64,000 nucleotides of DNA from Grimontia kaedaensis (GCF_023746615.1 NZ_CP082275.1:806001-870000), one strand, 5' to 3'; shown: positions 35,611 through 45,358, counted from the first letter of the stretch. Translations and numbers: made by a program. The notes: a model not told the origin generated them from the sequence alone.

Positions 35611-37779
35611 ATGAGTTTTGAAATGGATGAAGAAATCCTCCAGGACTTCTTAATTGAAGCCGGTGAGATTTTGGAGTTGTTGTCCGAGCAATTGGTTGAC
35701 CTGGAAAAATCACCAGATGATAGAGACCTGCTCAATGCAATATTCCGTGGTTTCCATACCGTCAAAGGTGGTGCAGGCTTCCTGTCGCTCACCGAGCTGG
35801 TTGAAACCTGCCACGGTGCAGAAAACATCTTTGATAATCTGCGTAATGGCGGACGTGAATTAACGCCGGAAGTGATGGACACCATCCTCCAGTCGTTGGA
35901 TACCGTTAACGAGCAGTTTGCTTGTGTGCAAGAGCGCGAACCGGTGCCTGCGGCCGATCCTGCACTCATTGAAGCCCTCCACAGATACAGCCGTCCTGCT
36001 TCGGAAGATGAAGCGGTAGAAGCGGCTGCACCTGCGCCAGAACCCGAGCCGGAACCAGAGCCTGAACCAGAAGTCGTTGCTGAGGCGCCTGCTGAAGGCG
36101 GCGAAGCGATTGCTGGTGATTCTGTTGATGAAATTACAGATGACGAATTTGACCGTCTTCTGGATGAGCTACATGGTTCGGGCAAAGGCCCACAAGCGGG
36201 CGGAAGCGCGCCTGCACCTGCCGCCGATGCGGGTGCTGCAGGCGGTGGTGATGACATCACAGATGACGAGTTTGAAAAACTGTTGGACGATCTGCACGGC
36301 TCAGGCAAAGGTCCACTGGCTGGTGGAGCAGCGGGAGCCGCAACACCACCACCACAAAATGCGACTGTAGAAAGCCCTGCCAGTGATGAAATCACTGACG
36401 ACGAGTTTGAAAAGCTTTTGGACGATTTACACGGCAAAGGTAAGAGTCCAATTGCGAGTGGTTCAGCGCCTGCGCCTTCAGCACCACCGCCGCCAAAAGC
36501 AGAGCCAAAACCTGCACCAGCGCCAGCTCCAAAAGCTGAGCCTGCGGCAGCGAAACCGCCTGCACCGGCCGCTAAGCCGCCAGCAAAAGCTGACGACAAA
36601 AAGCCGCCTGCACCTCAGGTTGAACAGACTGTGCGTGTTAACACGTCTACGCTTGACACCATCATGAACATGGTGGGCGAGCTGGTCTTGGTGCGTAACC
36701 GTCTGGTGAGCTTGGGAGCAAGTAGCGACGACGAGAACATGGCGAAAGCGGTGACCAACCTTGATGTTGTCACTGCTGACCTTCAAGGCGCTGTCATGCA
36801 AACGCGTATGCAGCCAATTAAGAAGGTGTTTGGCCGCTTCCCACGTGTTGTACGTGACCTTGCGCGAAGCTTGAAAAAAGACATCGTGCTCGAAATGCGC
36901 GGCGAAGAAACCGACTTGGATAAAAACCTGGTTGAGGCACTCGCGGACCCAATGGTTCACTTGGTGCGTAACTCGGTTGACCACGGTATTGAGATGCCGG
37001 ATGTCCGTGAGGAAAAAGGCAAACCGCGCACAGGTACCATTACCCTTGCAGCTTCGCAGGAAGGTGACCACATTCTGCTGACCATCGAAGATGATGGTGG
37101 TGGTATGGATGCAGAGAAATTACGTTCTATCGCAGTAGAACGTGGCGTAATGGATGCGGATGCTGCAGCACGTCTGAGCGACACTGAAGCCTACAACCTT
37201 ATCTTCGCGGCGGGTTTCTCAACCAAAACCGAGATTTCAGATATCTCCGGTCGCGGTGTGGGCATGGACGTGGTAAAGACTGCGATTACCCAACTGAACG
37301 GCACGATTTCTATCGACTCAGAATTGGGCCGCGGTACCATTATCTCAATCAAAGTGCCATTGACACTGGCAATTCTGCCGACGCTGATGGTGGGTATTGG
37401 TAATAATCCATTTGCGTTCCCGTTGTCGAACGTAAACGAAATTATCAGCCTGGATTTGTCGAAGACAAACACCGTTGATGGTCAGCTCACGCTTATCGTA
37501 CGGGAAAAAGCAATTCCGCTGTTCTATCTACAGGATTGGCTGTGCCCAAGTCGCTCGACGAATCGAGAGACTGGTCACGTAGTCATCATCCAGATGGGAC
37601 ACCAGCCAGTCGCATTCGTGGTTGATTCGTTGATTGGTCAAGAAGAAGTGGTAATTAAACCACTGGACGAGTTGTTGCAAGGTACGCCAGGTATGGCGGG
37701 TGCAACCATCACCAGTGACGGCCACATCGCATTGATTCTTGACGTGCCGAATCTGCTGAAGCGATACGCTGGTCGATAA
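35611..37779 (+). CDS. cheA: chemotaxis histidine kinase CheA with three-repeat linker
   Basis: 722 residues. P1 phosphotransfer domain with H49 ([11 protein letters not shown]), then a long acidic, Pro/Ala-rich linker carrying three near-identical 26-residue repeats at 173-198, 213-238 and 259-284 (core [15 protein letters not shown]). Next come P3 dimerisation from about 345, P4 ATPase with [10 protein letters not shown] and [20 protein letters not shown], and P5 CheW-like coupling. I see no ordinary P2 CheY-binding domain; the repeats take its place. In vibrios the linker is reported to bind ParP, and parP lies downstream. Confidence 0.94.
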   Translation: MSFEMDEEILQDFLIEAGEILELLSEQLVDLEKSPDDRDLLNAIFRGFHTVKGGAGFLSLTELVETCHGAENIFDNLRNGGRELTPEVMDTILQSLDTVNEQFACVQEREPVPAADPALIEALHRYSRPASEDEAVEAAAPAPEPEPEPEPEPEVVAEAPAEGGEAIAGDSVDEITDDEFDRLLDELHGSGKGPQAGGSAPAPAADAGAAGGGDDITDDEFEKLLDDLHGSGKGPLAGGAAGAATPPPQNATVESPASDEITDDEFEKLLDDLHGKGKSPIASGSAPAPSAPPPPKAEPKPAPAPAPKAEPAAAKPPAPAAKPPAKADDKKPPAPQVEQTVRVNTSTLDTIMNMVGELVLVRNRLVSLGASSDDENMAKAVTNLDVVTADLQGAVMQTRMQPIKKVFGRFPRVVRDLARSLKKDIVLEMRGEETDLDKNLVEALADPMVHLVRNSVDHGIEMPDVREEKGKPRTGTITLAASQEGDHILLTIEDDGGGMDAEKLRSIAVERGVMDADAAARLSDTEAYNLIFAAGFSTKTEISDISGRGVGMDVVKTAITQLNGTISIDSELGRGTIISIKVPLTLAILPTLMVGIGNNPFAFPLSNVNEIISLDLSKTNTVDGQLTLIVREKAIPLFYLQDWLCPSRSTNRETGHVVIIQMGHQPVAFVVDSLIGQEEVVIKPLDELLQGTPGMAGATITSDGHIALILDVPNLLKRYAGR
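36127..36462 (+). repeat. three tandem 78-base repeats coding a CheA linker motif
   Basis: Units 36127-36204, 36247-36324 and 36385-36462 encode 26-residue copies sharing D-x-ITDDEF-x-x-LLD-x-LHG followed by GKGP or GKSP. Spacers of 14 and 20 codons differ in length and sequence. The DNA of the copies has drifted at synonymous sites while the protein motif is kept, which points to selection on the motif. Confidence 0.9.
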
Positions 37780-37795
37780 AATCATAAGGAAAGAC

Positions 37796-38938
37796 ATGGC
37801 AGTGAAAGTTTTGGTGGTGGACGATTCAAGTTTTTTCCGCCGCCGTGTTAGTGAAATTATTAACGGGGATCCTCGCCTTCAAGTCATCGACTGTGCAGTT
37901 AACGGGAAAGACGCAGTTGAAAAGGCAGCACAACTAAAACCCGATGTCATTACTATGGACATCGAAATGCCTGTGATGGATGGTATTACTGCAGTTCGTG
38001 AGATCATGCAGAGTAATCCTACGCCGATTCTGATGTTTTCTTCGTTAACGCATGACGGGGCAAAAGCCACCTTAGATGCGTTGGATGCAGGGGCACTCGA
38101 CTTCCTGCCAAAGAAATTCGAAGACATCGCACGTAACCGCGATGAAGCGGTCAGCCTGCTGCAACAGCGCGTGAGCGAGATTGCTCGTAAGCGCGCGTTT
38201 CTGCGCAGACCCGCTCCAGCTGCTCGGCCAGCAATGGCTGCACCAGCGCCGACTGCCACTACTACAGCGCGCGCGCCAGTCCGTCCAGCGACGGGTGGTG
38301 TCCCTGCTGCACCAGCTGCAAGACCTGCATCATCACCAGCACGTTTTAAAGCAAGCGGGAAACGCTATCAGCTCGTTGCGATTGGTACCTCGACAGGTGG
38401 GCCGGTTGCGCTGCAAAAAGTGTTGAGTGGATTGCCAGCGAATTTCCCATTGCCTATCGTGCTTATCCAGCATATGCCATCTACTTTTACTGCTGCTTTT
38501 GCACAGCGCCTGAATGGCCTATGTAAAATATCAGTAAAAGAAGCGCAGGACGGCGATCCTCTGCAACCCGGTACCGCTTATTTGGCACCAGGTGGTATGC
38601 AGATGATGATCGATGGACGTCCGGGGGCTGCGCGTGTGAAAATTATTGACGGCGGCGACCGTATGAATTACAAGCCTTGCGTGGATGTAACCTTCGGCTC
38701 TGCAGCCAAAGTCTACAACGACAAAGTGTTGTCTATGGTATTGACGGGAATGGGCGCAGATGGCCGAGACGGTGCAAGATTGTTGAAACAACAAGGCTCA
38801 ACGGTATGGGCACAGGACGAAGATAGTTGTGTTGTTTACGGTATGCCGCAAGCTGTTGCTAAAGCGGGAATTTCAACCGAAGACTTGCCGTTGGACCGCA
38901 TCAGCGAGCGTATTCTCGTTGAGCTCAACCTCGTTTAA
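37796..38938 (+). CDS. cheB: chemoreceptor methylesterase/deamidase CheB
   Basis: 380 residues. Receiver domain with phosphoacceptor D55 ([12 protein letters not shown]), an Ala/Pro-rich linker of about 50 residues (135-185), then a methylesterase domain with the catalytic Ser ([13 protein letters not shown]), His (IQHMPSTFT) and Asp ([12 protein letters not shown]). It reverses receptor methylation by CheR, which is not encoded in this window. Confidence 0.95.
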   Translation: MAVKVLVVDDSSFFRRRVSEIINGDPRLQVIDCAVNGKDAVEKAAQLKPDVITMDIEMPVMDGITAVREIMQSNPTPILMFSSLTHDGAKATLDALDAGALDFLPKKFEDIARNRDEAVSLLQQRVSEIARKRAFLRRPAPAARPAMAAPAPTATTTARAPVRPATGGVPAAPAARPASSPARFKASGKRYQLVAIGTSTGGPVALQKVLSGLPANFPLPIVLIQHMPSTFTAAFAQRLNGLCKISVKEAQDGDPLQPGTAYLAPGGMQMMIDGRPGAARVKIIDGGDRMNYKPCVDVTFGSAAKVYNDKVLSMVLTGMGADGRDGARLLKQQGSTVWAQDEDSCVVYGMPQAVAKAGISTEDLPLDRISERILVELNLV

Positions 38939-38947
38939 GGAGCGGCT

Positions 38948-39727
38948 GTGATAGTCTGGAGCATTGCAAACCAGAAAGGGGGCGTGGGGAAAACCACCAC
39001 CACCGTTACCCTCGCTGGGCTTCTCAGTGAAAAGAACAAGCGAGTCTTACTGATCGACACCGATCCGCATGCGTCGCTCACAACTTATCTGAATTACGAT
39101 TCGGAGCAGTTGCCACGTACTTTGTTCGATCTGTTCCAATTGCAGGCTATCAACCGAGATACGGTTAAACCGCTGATCCTCAATACTGAATACAAAAATC
39201 TCGATATTCTGCCATCGCACATGTCACTGGCGACGCTCGATCGTGCCATGGGCAACCGCGGTGGTATGGGCTTGATGCTGAAGAAAACGTTGGCATGCCT
39301 TGAAGACGAATACGATTACGCCTTAATTGATTGTCCACCTATTCTGGGTGTCATGATGGTTAACGCGCTGGCAGCAAGTAATCGTATTCTTATCCCGGTT
39401 CAAACGGAATTTCTGGCAATGAAAGGCCTTGAACGCATGGTGCGCACATTGCAGATCATGCAAAAGTCCCGCGCATCAGCCTTTAAAGTTTGTATTGTCC
39501 CTACCATGTACGACAAACGTACCCGTGCATCTCTTGAAACCCTTCAAGAGCTGAAGGTGCGTTACCCGGATCAGGTTTGGACGTCAGCAGTGCCAATTGA
39601 TACCAAATTCCGCGATGCAAGTTTAAAGCACATGCCGCCATCGTATTACGCAAAAAACTGTCGCGGCGTGTTTGCCTACAAAACGCTGCTCTCTTATCTG
39701 GAGCGACTCGAACAGGATGAAAGATAG
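38948..39727 (+). CDS. parC: ParC, ParA-like ATPase for polar chemotaxis arrays
   Basis: 259 residues, GTG start. ParA/MinD-type ATPase with deviant Walker A KGGVGKTTTTV (about 10-20), LIDTDPHASLT and LIDCPPILGV. Its place between cheB and the CheW-domain gene matches V. cholerae ParC, which directs chemotaxis arrays to the flagellated pole and on to daughter cells. This is not the topoisomerase subunit that shares the name. It overlaps parP by 11 bases. Confidence 0.9.
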   Translation: MIVWSIANQKGGVGKTTTTVTLAGLLSEKNKRVLLIDTDPHASLTTYLNYDSEQLPRTLFDLFQLQAINRDTVKPLILNTEYKNLDILPSHMSLATLDRAMGNRGGMGLMLKKTLACLEDEYDYALIDCPPILGVMMVNALAASNRILIPVQTEFLAMKGLERMVRTLQIMQKSRASAFKVCIVPTMYDKRTRASLETLQELKVRYPDQVWTSAVPIDTKFRDASLKHMPPSYYAKNCRGVFAYKTLLSYLERLEQDER

Positions 39728-40862
39728 CCGTGCCTTATCCAGTGTTCAGGCGCTGGATGACTATTTTGATGCACTGCTGGAAGAAGATTACTTTTCTCAG
39801 CAGCATGACACGGATGTGACGCCACAAGCCGAAGAAGAGTGCGTTTCGCTTGAACCTCAGCCAGTGGTGATGGAACCGGTTGAAAAATTCAGCGGGGCGA
39901 CGCTGACCAAAGACAAACGTGACTTGTCTTCGGTAGAAAAACTGCTTAGTCAGCTCAAGCTTGATGACGACATGGAAGTGGAAGTCGAGGAATCGACAGA
40001 AACGGAAGTGATCGTTAGCAGCGAACAGGCTGTTGAAACCTATACTGAAGCGCCGACCGAAACAGCGACAGAGGTAGAGACTGAAACCGTCTCCGAGACT
40101 GATACCGCCACCGCAGCTGCGGTGGGTGTCGAAGTGTCTGTAGAAACTGATGTGGAGACTACCGTTGAGGTAGAAGCGGTCGTTGAGCCAGTCTTTGAAA
40201 CCATTGTCGAAACACACGTCGAAGCCGATGTTCAAGCAATGGTGGAAGAAGCTGTAGAAGCAGAAGTTGTTGCCGAGCCTGAGGTTGTGGTCGCAACTGA
40301 GAAAACTGTTACTGAAGAAGTGACCGATTCTGTCGATACAGAGATTGAAACCGCTAGTGAGCCAGAAACTCAGGCTGATGAAGACATTGCGCCACCTTGG
40401 CAAAACATTGCTTCCGAGTATGCGTTTCAGGTGTTGTTCTTTGAGTCGTTTGGCGTGACATATGCCGTTCCCCTGGCTGAATTGGGGGGGATTCATAAAC
40501 TCGAAGATTGTAATCACTTGATAGGTAGGCCGGACTGGTATCTGGGTCTCCAGACTGAACGGGATCAGCAGTTGGATGTAGTAGATACTGCCAAATGGGT
40601 GATGCCGGAAAAAATAGCGGATAACAGCCATCGCGATGACTATAGTTATATTGTGATATTGGGTGACAGTAAATGGGGCTTGGCGTGTGATGCCCTCCTC
40701 GGGACAGAGTCACTCAATGGTGAGCAAGTGCGATGGCGCGAACAAGCTGGCAAACGGCCTTGGTTGGCCGGATTAGTCAAACAAAAAATGTGCGCCTTGA
40801 TCCACGTCGAAGCGCTGATTGCCATGCTGAATCAGGGTATTGATGCCAATGCGTTGGCGTAA
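39717..40862 (+). CDS. parP: ParP, CheW-domain partner of ParC and CheA
   Basis: 381 residues from ATG 39717, overlapping the end of parC; an upstream in-frame TTG at 39672 lies inside parC and is unlikely. The long N-terminal half (about 60-235) is an acidic low-complexity region dominated by Val, Glu and Thr. The C-terminal about 140 residues form a CheW-like domain (AIF domain of ParP), starting YAFQVLFFESFGVTYAVPL. In vibrios ParP couples CheA arrays to ParC at the pole. The acidic linker here looks unusually repetitive. Confidence 0.88.
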   Translation: MKDSRALSSVQALDDYFDALLEEDYFSQQHDTDVTPQAEEECVSLEPQPVVMEPVEKFSGATLTKDKRDLSSVEKLLSQLKLDDDMEVEVEESTETEVIVSSEQAVETYTEAPTETATEVETETVSETDTATAAAVGVEVSVETDVETTVEVEAVVEPVFETIVETHVEADVQAMVEEAVEAEVVAEPEVVVATEKTVTEEVTDSVDTEIETASEPETQADEDIAPPWQNIASEYAFQVLFFESFGVTYAVPLAELGGIHKLEDCNHLIGRPDWYLGLQTERDQQLDVVDTAKWVMPEKIADNSHRDDYSYIVILGDSKWGLACDALLGTESLNGEQVRWREQAGKRPWLAGLVKQKMCALIHVEALIAMLNQGIDANALA

Positions 40863-40895
40863 GTGACGCAGCACAGCACGAAAAGAGGAAAATAA

Positions 40896-41384
40896 ATGTC
40901 TCAGGTAGCTGAAGTTCAAAAAGAAAACGTGAATGACGAAGTCTTGCAGTGGGTGACTTTCCAGCTGGAAGACGAAACCTACGGCATTAACGTTATGCAG
41001 GTTCGGGAAGTATTGCGCTATACCGAAATCGCGCCGGTACCAGGTGCGCCAGACTATGTTCTTGGCATTATCAACCTGCGCGGTAACGTAGTGACAGTTA
41101 TCGACACCCGTTCACGTTTCGGCCTTGCCCAAGGCGAAGTGTCTGACAACACCCGAGTGATCGTGATTGAAGCGGAATCTCAGGTTATTGGTATTATGGT
41201 CGACAGTGTAGCTGAGGTCGTTTACCTCAAGACATCTGAAATTGACACCACACCAAGTGTGGGTACCGATGAGAGCGCCAAGTTTATTCAGGGTGTTAGC
41301 AACCGCAATGGTCACCTGCTGATTCTGGTTGATCTGAACAAACTACTCTCTGATGAAGAGTGGTCAGAGATGGCAATGCTGTAA
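40896..41384 (+). CDS. cheW: chemotaxis coupling protein CheW
   Basis: 162 residues, a single CheW domain (about 15-155) with VTFQLEDETYGINVMQVREVLRY, GAPDYVLGIINLRG and NLRGNVVTVID. It couples receptors to CheA in the polar array. A clear ribosome site (AGAGGAAAA) precedes the ATG. Its stop overlaps the next start codon (TAATG). Confidence 0.95.
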   Translation: MSQVAEVQKENVNDEVLQWVTFQLEDETYGINVMQVREVLRYTEIAPVPGAPDYVLGIINLRGNVVTVIDTRSRFGLAQGEVSDNTRVIVIEAESQVIGIMVDSVAEVVYLKTSEIDTTPSVGTDESAKFIQGVSNRNGHLLILVDLNKLLSDEEWSEMAML

Positions 41385-41809
41385 TGCTCGATCTTGTGTT
41401 GCAATGGCTGCCACTGTGCGTTTCTTTGAGCGTTGCGGTGGTTGCCTTGCTGATGCTAAGACGGGAAAAGAAAGCCCGTCAGAGCTTGGAAACCAAGTTT
41501 CAAGCCATGGAGCTACTCTATAAAAATGCCCGTCAGCAACAAGAGAGTCTCTCTAAGCAATTCAACGAATTGCGCGCGGGATCCATTGGCATGAGCCAAA
41601 AACTTGCCGAACTATCGCAGCGCTTTGATGAGTTGCTCGATAAACAAAACGAGATGGAAATGCAGGACCCGGACGGTCGCCTATACAGCCGTGCCAGTAA
41701 GATGGTCGAGCTTGGGGCAGACCTGCGGGAGTTGATGGAAGAGTGTGACCTGCCAAAAGCAGAAGCAGAGCTTCTTCTGAATATCCGAAAACAGCGTATG
41801 ACGCGTTAA
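41384..41809 (+). CDS. DUF2802 membrane-anchored protein
   Basis: 141 residues from ATG 41384 (TAATG overlap with cheW). One N-terminal transmembrane helix (about 5-25) is followed by a coiled coil (about 30-90) and a compact C-terminal DUF2802 domain (YSRASKMVELGADLRELMEE, then DLPKAEAELLL). The gene is a regular neighbour of cheW in vibrios and related polar flagellates; its job is unknown. A function in the polar array or motor is likely from position only. Confidence 0.85.
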   Translation: MLDLVLQWLPLCVSLSVAVVALLMLRREKKARQSLETKFQAMELLYKNARQQQESLSKQFNELRAGSIGMSQKLAELSQRFDELLDKQNEMEMQDPDGRLYSRASKMVELGADLRELMEECDLPKAEAELLLNIRKQRMTR

Positions 41810-41833
41810 CCTGACACCTAAAACCTAAAACCA

Positions 41834-42127
41834 TTACACCGTTTTGTTGACCATTGACCCCTCCCAACCGGGCGGGGTTTTTCCGTCTAAGTACCAGGCA
41901 AAAGCAATCAACTCTGCGATCACCAAATAGAGTTGTTCAGGGATTTCGTCACCCACTTCTAATGCCGCCAACCAATTCATCAGGGCTTCGTCACTATGAA
42001 TGAGTCCGCCGTTCTTCTCCATTTCTTCGATGAGCTTTTCGGCCAACACATCGTAGCCTTTGGCAGAGACCTTTGGCGCATTAACACCATCGTATTTAAG
42101 CGCCACTGCGCTTTTAGCTTTCTTCAT
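41834..42127 (-). CDS. FlhB C-terminal-domain-like protein (FhlB/EscU family)
   Basis: 97 residues. The pattern AVALKYDGVNAPKVSAKGYDVLAEKL and ELIAFAWYLDG matches the part of FlhB that lies after its autocleavage site, aligning with SVALRYDSKIDKAPVVVAKG of the full FlhB here. There are no membrane helices and no NPxH. Such free-standing FlhB-C domains can substitute for or modulate the cleaved FlhB fragment in the substrate switch. It overlaps the upstream FliK-like gene by 4 bases, so the two are made together. It is convergent with the che operon. Confidence 0.85.
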   Translation of the reverse strand: MKKAKSAVALKYDGVNAPKVSAKGYDVLAEKLIEEMEKNGGLIHSDEALMNWLAALEVGDEIPEQLYLVIAELIAFAWYLDGKTPPGWEGSMVNKTV

Positions 42128-42903
42128 ACCTGAATATTCACTCCTGACGAAATGGTTTCTGTCTGCACGCTATCTAAGGTGTTGATTTCACATTGCTCCA
42201 GTGCAATATGATGCTGGGCAAGTTTTTCCTCCAGTTTGGGCATTGCAGTCTCTATCTGATTTCTTAAGCCATCAGCATCGGTGGAAAAGCTGAGGGAAAG
42301 GGAATTGTCCTCAAGTTCTGCTGTCGCAGTGAGGTGACGGTTTTTGGCTAGAGTCAGGTTAAGCGTGACACACCAGCGCAACTTTTTCTTTTTCCTTCCG
42401 GTCTTTTTCTCGACATTGATGTGCACCGGAGAAAGGTTGTTGTCCCTGAAAGGGAACAACCAGTGGTAGTCACCGGGTTTGGTTTGCTCGTTAATGCGCT
42501 GTTCAGCCATCAACATGAGTAAAGACTTAAGTTTTCCTGCTCCTTCTTGTCCATCGGTCGCAGCTGTTGCTTGACGCAATGCTTCCAGCAACCCTTTATC
42601 AGCTTGTTGCTCGGCGAGCCATTTCGCAGCCTGTTTGCTATCGCTTGGCATGGATAATTGCTTTAGAAGGGCAATCACAACAGGGGCGAGTGTTTTTGCA
42701 TCCGATTTGGTTGTTTGCAACAGGGAATAAAGCGGCATTAGGGCGAGTAACAGGGAAAGCTGTGAACGCTGGCCGTCACTCAGGCTGCCTGTGTTGCCGG
42801 ATGCTTGGATTGGCTGGCCTACTTCGAGCAAGCTTTTTACCGGAACATTCTTCAATGTTTCCTGCGTTAATGTATTGATGTGATTGATATTGTCGATTTT
42901 CAT
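42124..42903 (-). CDS. FliK-like C-terminal domain protein
   Basis: 259 residues. The N-terminal about 150 residues are helical with no match I recognise. The C-terminal about 110 residues resemble the Flg_hook domain of FliK: basic KKTGRKKKKLRWCVTLNLTL, then TATAELEDNSLSLSFSTDAD, then an amphipathic helix IETAMPKLEEKLAQHHIAL. No signal peptide. Coupled to the FlhB-C-like gene, so this looks like a second, separate FliK/FlhB-C pair. Family call is moderate and the role unknown. Confidence 0.65.
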   Translation of the reverse strand: MKIDNINHINTLTQETLKNVPVKSLLEVGQPIQASGNTGSLSDGQRSQLSLLLALMPLYSLLQTTKSDAKTLAPVVIALLKQLSMPSDSKQAAKWLAEQQADKGLLEALRQATAATDGQEGAGKLKSLLMLMAEQRINEQTKPGDYHWLFPFRDNNLSPVHINVEKKTGRKKKKLRWCVTLNLTLAKNRHLTATAELEDNSLSLSFSTDADGLRNQIETAMPKLEEKLAQHHIALEQCEINTLDSVQTETISSGVNIQV

Positions 42904-43070
42904 ATTTACTCACAATTATTAACGCTTAGCGCATATACCCAGACCTCATCAATCAGTAGGATTTGATTGCTTGAGTGACATTAGCGAGACCCTGCGGCTA
43001 ACGACTTTAAACGCCTCTATGGTATTATCGGGCAAATTTTTCATAACTTTATCGGGAAAGCCAATTTCTC

Positions 43071-43685
43071 ATGTTGGAAGTGCGCGAGCTCAGCTGTGTC
43101 CGTGATGAAAAGGTGCTGTTTGAAGATCTCAGTTTTACGTTGTCATCCGGTGATCTTGTCCAAATTGAAGGGCCAAACGGCGCAGGTAAAACCACACTCT
43201 TACGGATCATCGCTGGTCTGGGATTGGCAGAGTCTGGGGATGTTCTCTGGGACGGAGAATTGGTCAGTAAAGCCCGTGAAGAGTTCTATGGCAACTTGCT
43301 GTTTCTAGGCCATAGTACAGGCGTAAAGCGTGAAATGACCGCGTTTGAAAACTTGGCGTTTTACCAGCGTATGCATGGTGAAGCGAATGAAGAGAAGCTT
43401 TGGGAAGCCCTCGCGAGAGTGGGTCTGGCGGGCCGTGAAGATGTGCCTGCTGCTCAGCTATCTGCAGGTCAAAACCGCCGGGTAGCCTTAGCACGACTTT
43501 GGATTAGTCAATCCAAACTTTGGATTTTGGATGAGCCGCTTACAGCCATTGATAAGCAGGGCGTGAAGGTACTTGAGAATCTTTTTGAACAGCATGTAAA
43601 CGGCGGAGGTATGGTGTTGTTTACAACCCATCAAGACATGTTCGAAGGCAACCCATTGTTGCGCAGGATCAGGTTGGGGGCGTAA
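43071..43685 (+). CDS. ccmA: heme exporter ATP-binding protein CcmA
   Basis: 204 residues. ABC ATPase with Walker A GPNGAGKTTLLR (about 35-46), signature LSAGQNRRVALARL and Walker B LWILDEPLTAID. Partner of CcmB and CcmC; the complex releases holo-CcmE during cytochrome c maturation. First gene of ccmABCDEFGHI, divergent from the FliK-like gene. Its stop overlaps the ccmB start. Confidence 0.95.
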   Translation: MLEVRELSCVRDEKVLFEDLSFTLSSGDLVQIEGPNGAGKTTLLRIIAGLGLAESGDVLWDGELVSKAREEFYGNLLFLGHSTGVKREMTAFENLAFYQRMHGEANEEKLWEALARVGLAGREDVPAAQLSAGQNRRVALARLWISQSKLWILDEPLTAIDKQGVKVLENLFEQHVNGGGMVLFTTHQDMFEGNPLLRRIRLGA

Positions 43686-44353
43686 TGGGATCCGCTATGT
43701 TTCACATGATCCGCCGAGAGCTTCTCGTCGCTTTTCGTCGTCAGTCCGACATGCTGAACCCACTATGGTTTTTCATCATCGTCATCACGCTGTTTCCATT
43801 GGGTGTTGGCCCTGGGCCGAATCTCCTGGCAGAAATCGCACCCGGTATCATCTGGGTTGCTGCTCTGTTAGCGGCAGTCTTGTCTTTAGACAGGCTGTTC
43901 CGCGATGATTTTATGGATGGCTCACTTGAGCAAATGTTATTGATGCCAGAACCTTTATCAGTTCTGGTCTTTGCGAAAATTATTGCGCACTGGTTACTGA
44001 CTGGTTTACCACTTTTGATCATAAGTCCGCTTCTGGCGGTATTACTTTCATTAGACTGGGAAGCTTATAAAGCGGTGGTGCTCACGTTGTTACTTGGCAC
44101 GCCGACATTGAGCTTTCTTGGCGCGATTGGTGTAGCGCTGACGGTAGGTTTACGAAAAGGTGGCGCGCTGCTAAGCCTCTTGGTTCTGCCGTTGTTTATT
44201 CCGGTTCTTATCTTCGCGACATCCGCGATTGATATGGCCGCTGGAGGATTTCCAATTAACGGTCAGCTTGCCATCATGGGCGCAATGCTGGCCGGTTCGG
44301 CCACGCTTTCTCCGTTTGCAGTCTCTGCTGCCCTGCGGGTGAGTGTCCAATAA
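43685..44353 (+). CDS. ccmB: heme exporter membrane protein CcmB
   Basis: 222 residues, about six transmembrane helices. CcmB hallmarks include FHMIRRELLVAFRRQSDMLN and SLDRLFRDDFMDGSLEQML. Permease partner of CcmA. About 57 bases separate it from ccmC, the widest gap in the operon. Confidence 0.95.
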   Translation: MGSAMFHMIRRELLVAFRRQSDMLNPLWFFIIVITLFPLGVGPGPNLLAEIAPGIIWVAALLAAVLSLDRLFRDDFMDGSLEQMLLMPEPLSVLVFAKIIAHWLLTGLPLLIISPLLAVLLSLDWEAYKAVVLTLLLGTPTLSFLGAIGVALTVGLRKGGALLSLLVLPLFIPVLIFATSAIDMAAGGFPINGQLAIMGAMLAGSATLSPFAVSAALRVSVQ

Positions 44354-44410
44354 TACTAATTATCAATAGGGTCAGCAGACCCTGCATATTAACTGAGAGC
44401 GATATTTGCA

Positions 44411-45148
44411 ATGTGGAAATGGCTTCATCCATATGCCAAGCCCGAGGCAACCTACCGACTGTGTAATACTCTGTTGCCGTGGTTTGCGGTATTGGCAGTA
44501 CTGTCACTGATCACCGGTACCGTTTGGGGACTGGCGTTTGCGCCGTCAGATTACCAGCAAGGGGATAGTTTCCGAATCATCTATATTCATGTTCCAGCGG
44601 CCATCTGGTCAATGGGCGCATATATGTCGATGGCGATTGCAGCATTTATCGGCTTGGTTTGGCAGATCAAAACGTCGGACTGGGCAGCAGCTGCGATGGC
44701 GCCAGTTGGTGCAGTATTCACCTTTATCGCTTTGGTGACTGGTGCCATCTGGGGTAAGCCTATGTGGGGCGCTTGGTGGGTTTGGGATGCACGCCTGACT
44801 TCTGAGCTTATCCTCCTGTTCCTCTATCTTGGTGTGATCGCGCTTTATAACGCTTTTGATGACGACCGCTCTGCGGGGCGTGCAGCAGGCATTTTGGCGA
44901 TTGTAGGTGTCATTAACCTACCTATCATCCACTTCTCTGTTGAGTGGTGGAACACGCTGCATCAGGGTGCAACCATCACCAAATTTGCGAAACCTTCTAT
45001 CGCTCCAGAGATGCTATGGCCACTGCTTCTGAATATCCTTGGTTTTGCTCTGTTCTTCGGCGCAGTATCGCTGATGGGGTTGAAAAACAAAATACTACAA
45101 CGTGAAGCACACCGCCCTTGGGTCCGTGAGCTGGTTGAAAGGGGATAA
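44411..45148 (+). CDS. ccmC: heme delivery protein CcmC
   Basis: 245 residues, six transmembrane helices. Tryptophan-rich heme-binding motif WGKPMWGAWWVWDARLTS between conserved histidines. It loads heme onto CcmE in the periplasm. Confidence 0.95.
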   Translation: MWKWLHPYAKPEATYRLCNTLLPWFAVLAVLSLITGTVWGLAFAPSDYQQGDSFRIIYIHVPAAIWSMGAYMSMAIAAFIGLVWQIKTSDWAAAAMAPVGAVFTFIALVTGAIWGKPMWGAWWVWDARLTSELILLFLYLGVIALYNAFDDDRSAGRAAGILAIVGVINLPIIHFSVEWWNTLHQGATITKFAKPSIAPEMLWPLLLNILGFALFFGAVSLMGLKNKILQREAHRPWVRELVERG

Positions 45149-45151
45149 ATC

Positions 45152-45358
45152 ATGCATTTCGGTTCTTTCTCTGAGTTTCTGGCGATGGGCGGCTACGCCG
45201 GTTACGTCTGGGGTGCTTTCGCGATCACTTTCATTGCGCTGGCTTGGGTAGCATTGGCGACCCATTTCACCCGTCGTAAGTTGTTTAAAGAAATTAAGAA
45301 CAAAGTTGCCCGAGAGCAACGTATTAAGAATGCCCAAAAAATGGAGAACACGCTATGA
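45152..45358 (+). CDS. ccmD: heme exporter small protein CcmD
   Basis: 68 residues. A short conserved N-terminal segment ([18 protein letters not shown]) leads into a single transmembrane helix, then a basic cytoplasmic tail. It helps release holo-CcmE from CcmABC. Lies between ccmC and ccmE, overlapping ccmE by 4 bases. Confidence 0.92.
   Translation: MHFGSFSEFLAMGGYAGYVWGAFAITFIALAWVALATHFTRRKLFKEIKNKVAREQRIKNAQKMENTL

Noticed and set aside
35598..36599. 333-codon open frame on the minus strand, rich in Ala, Ser and Gly
   Set aside because: Lies fully opposite cheA. The composition mirrors the Pro/Ala/Glu linker codons and it has no domain or ribosome site.
39735..40631. 298-codon minus-strand open frame rich in Phe, His and Asn
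   Set aside because: Antisense shadow of the repetitive ParP coding region.
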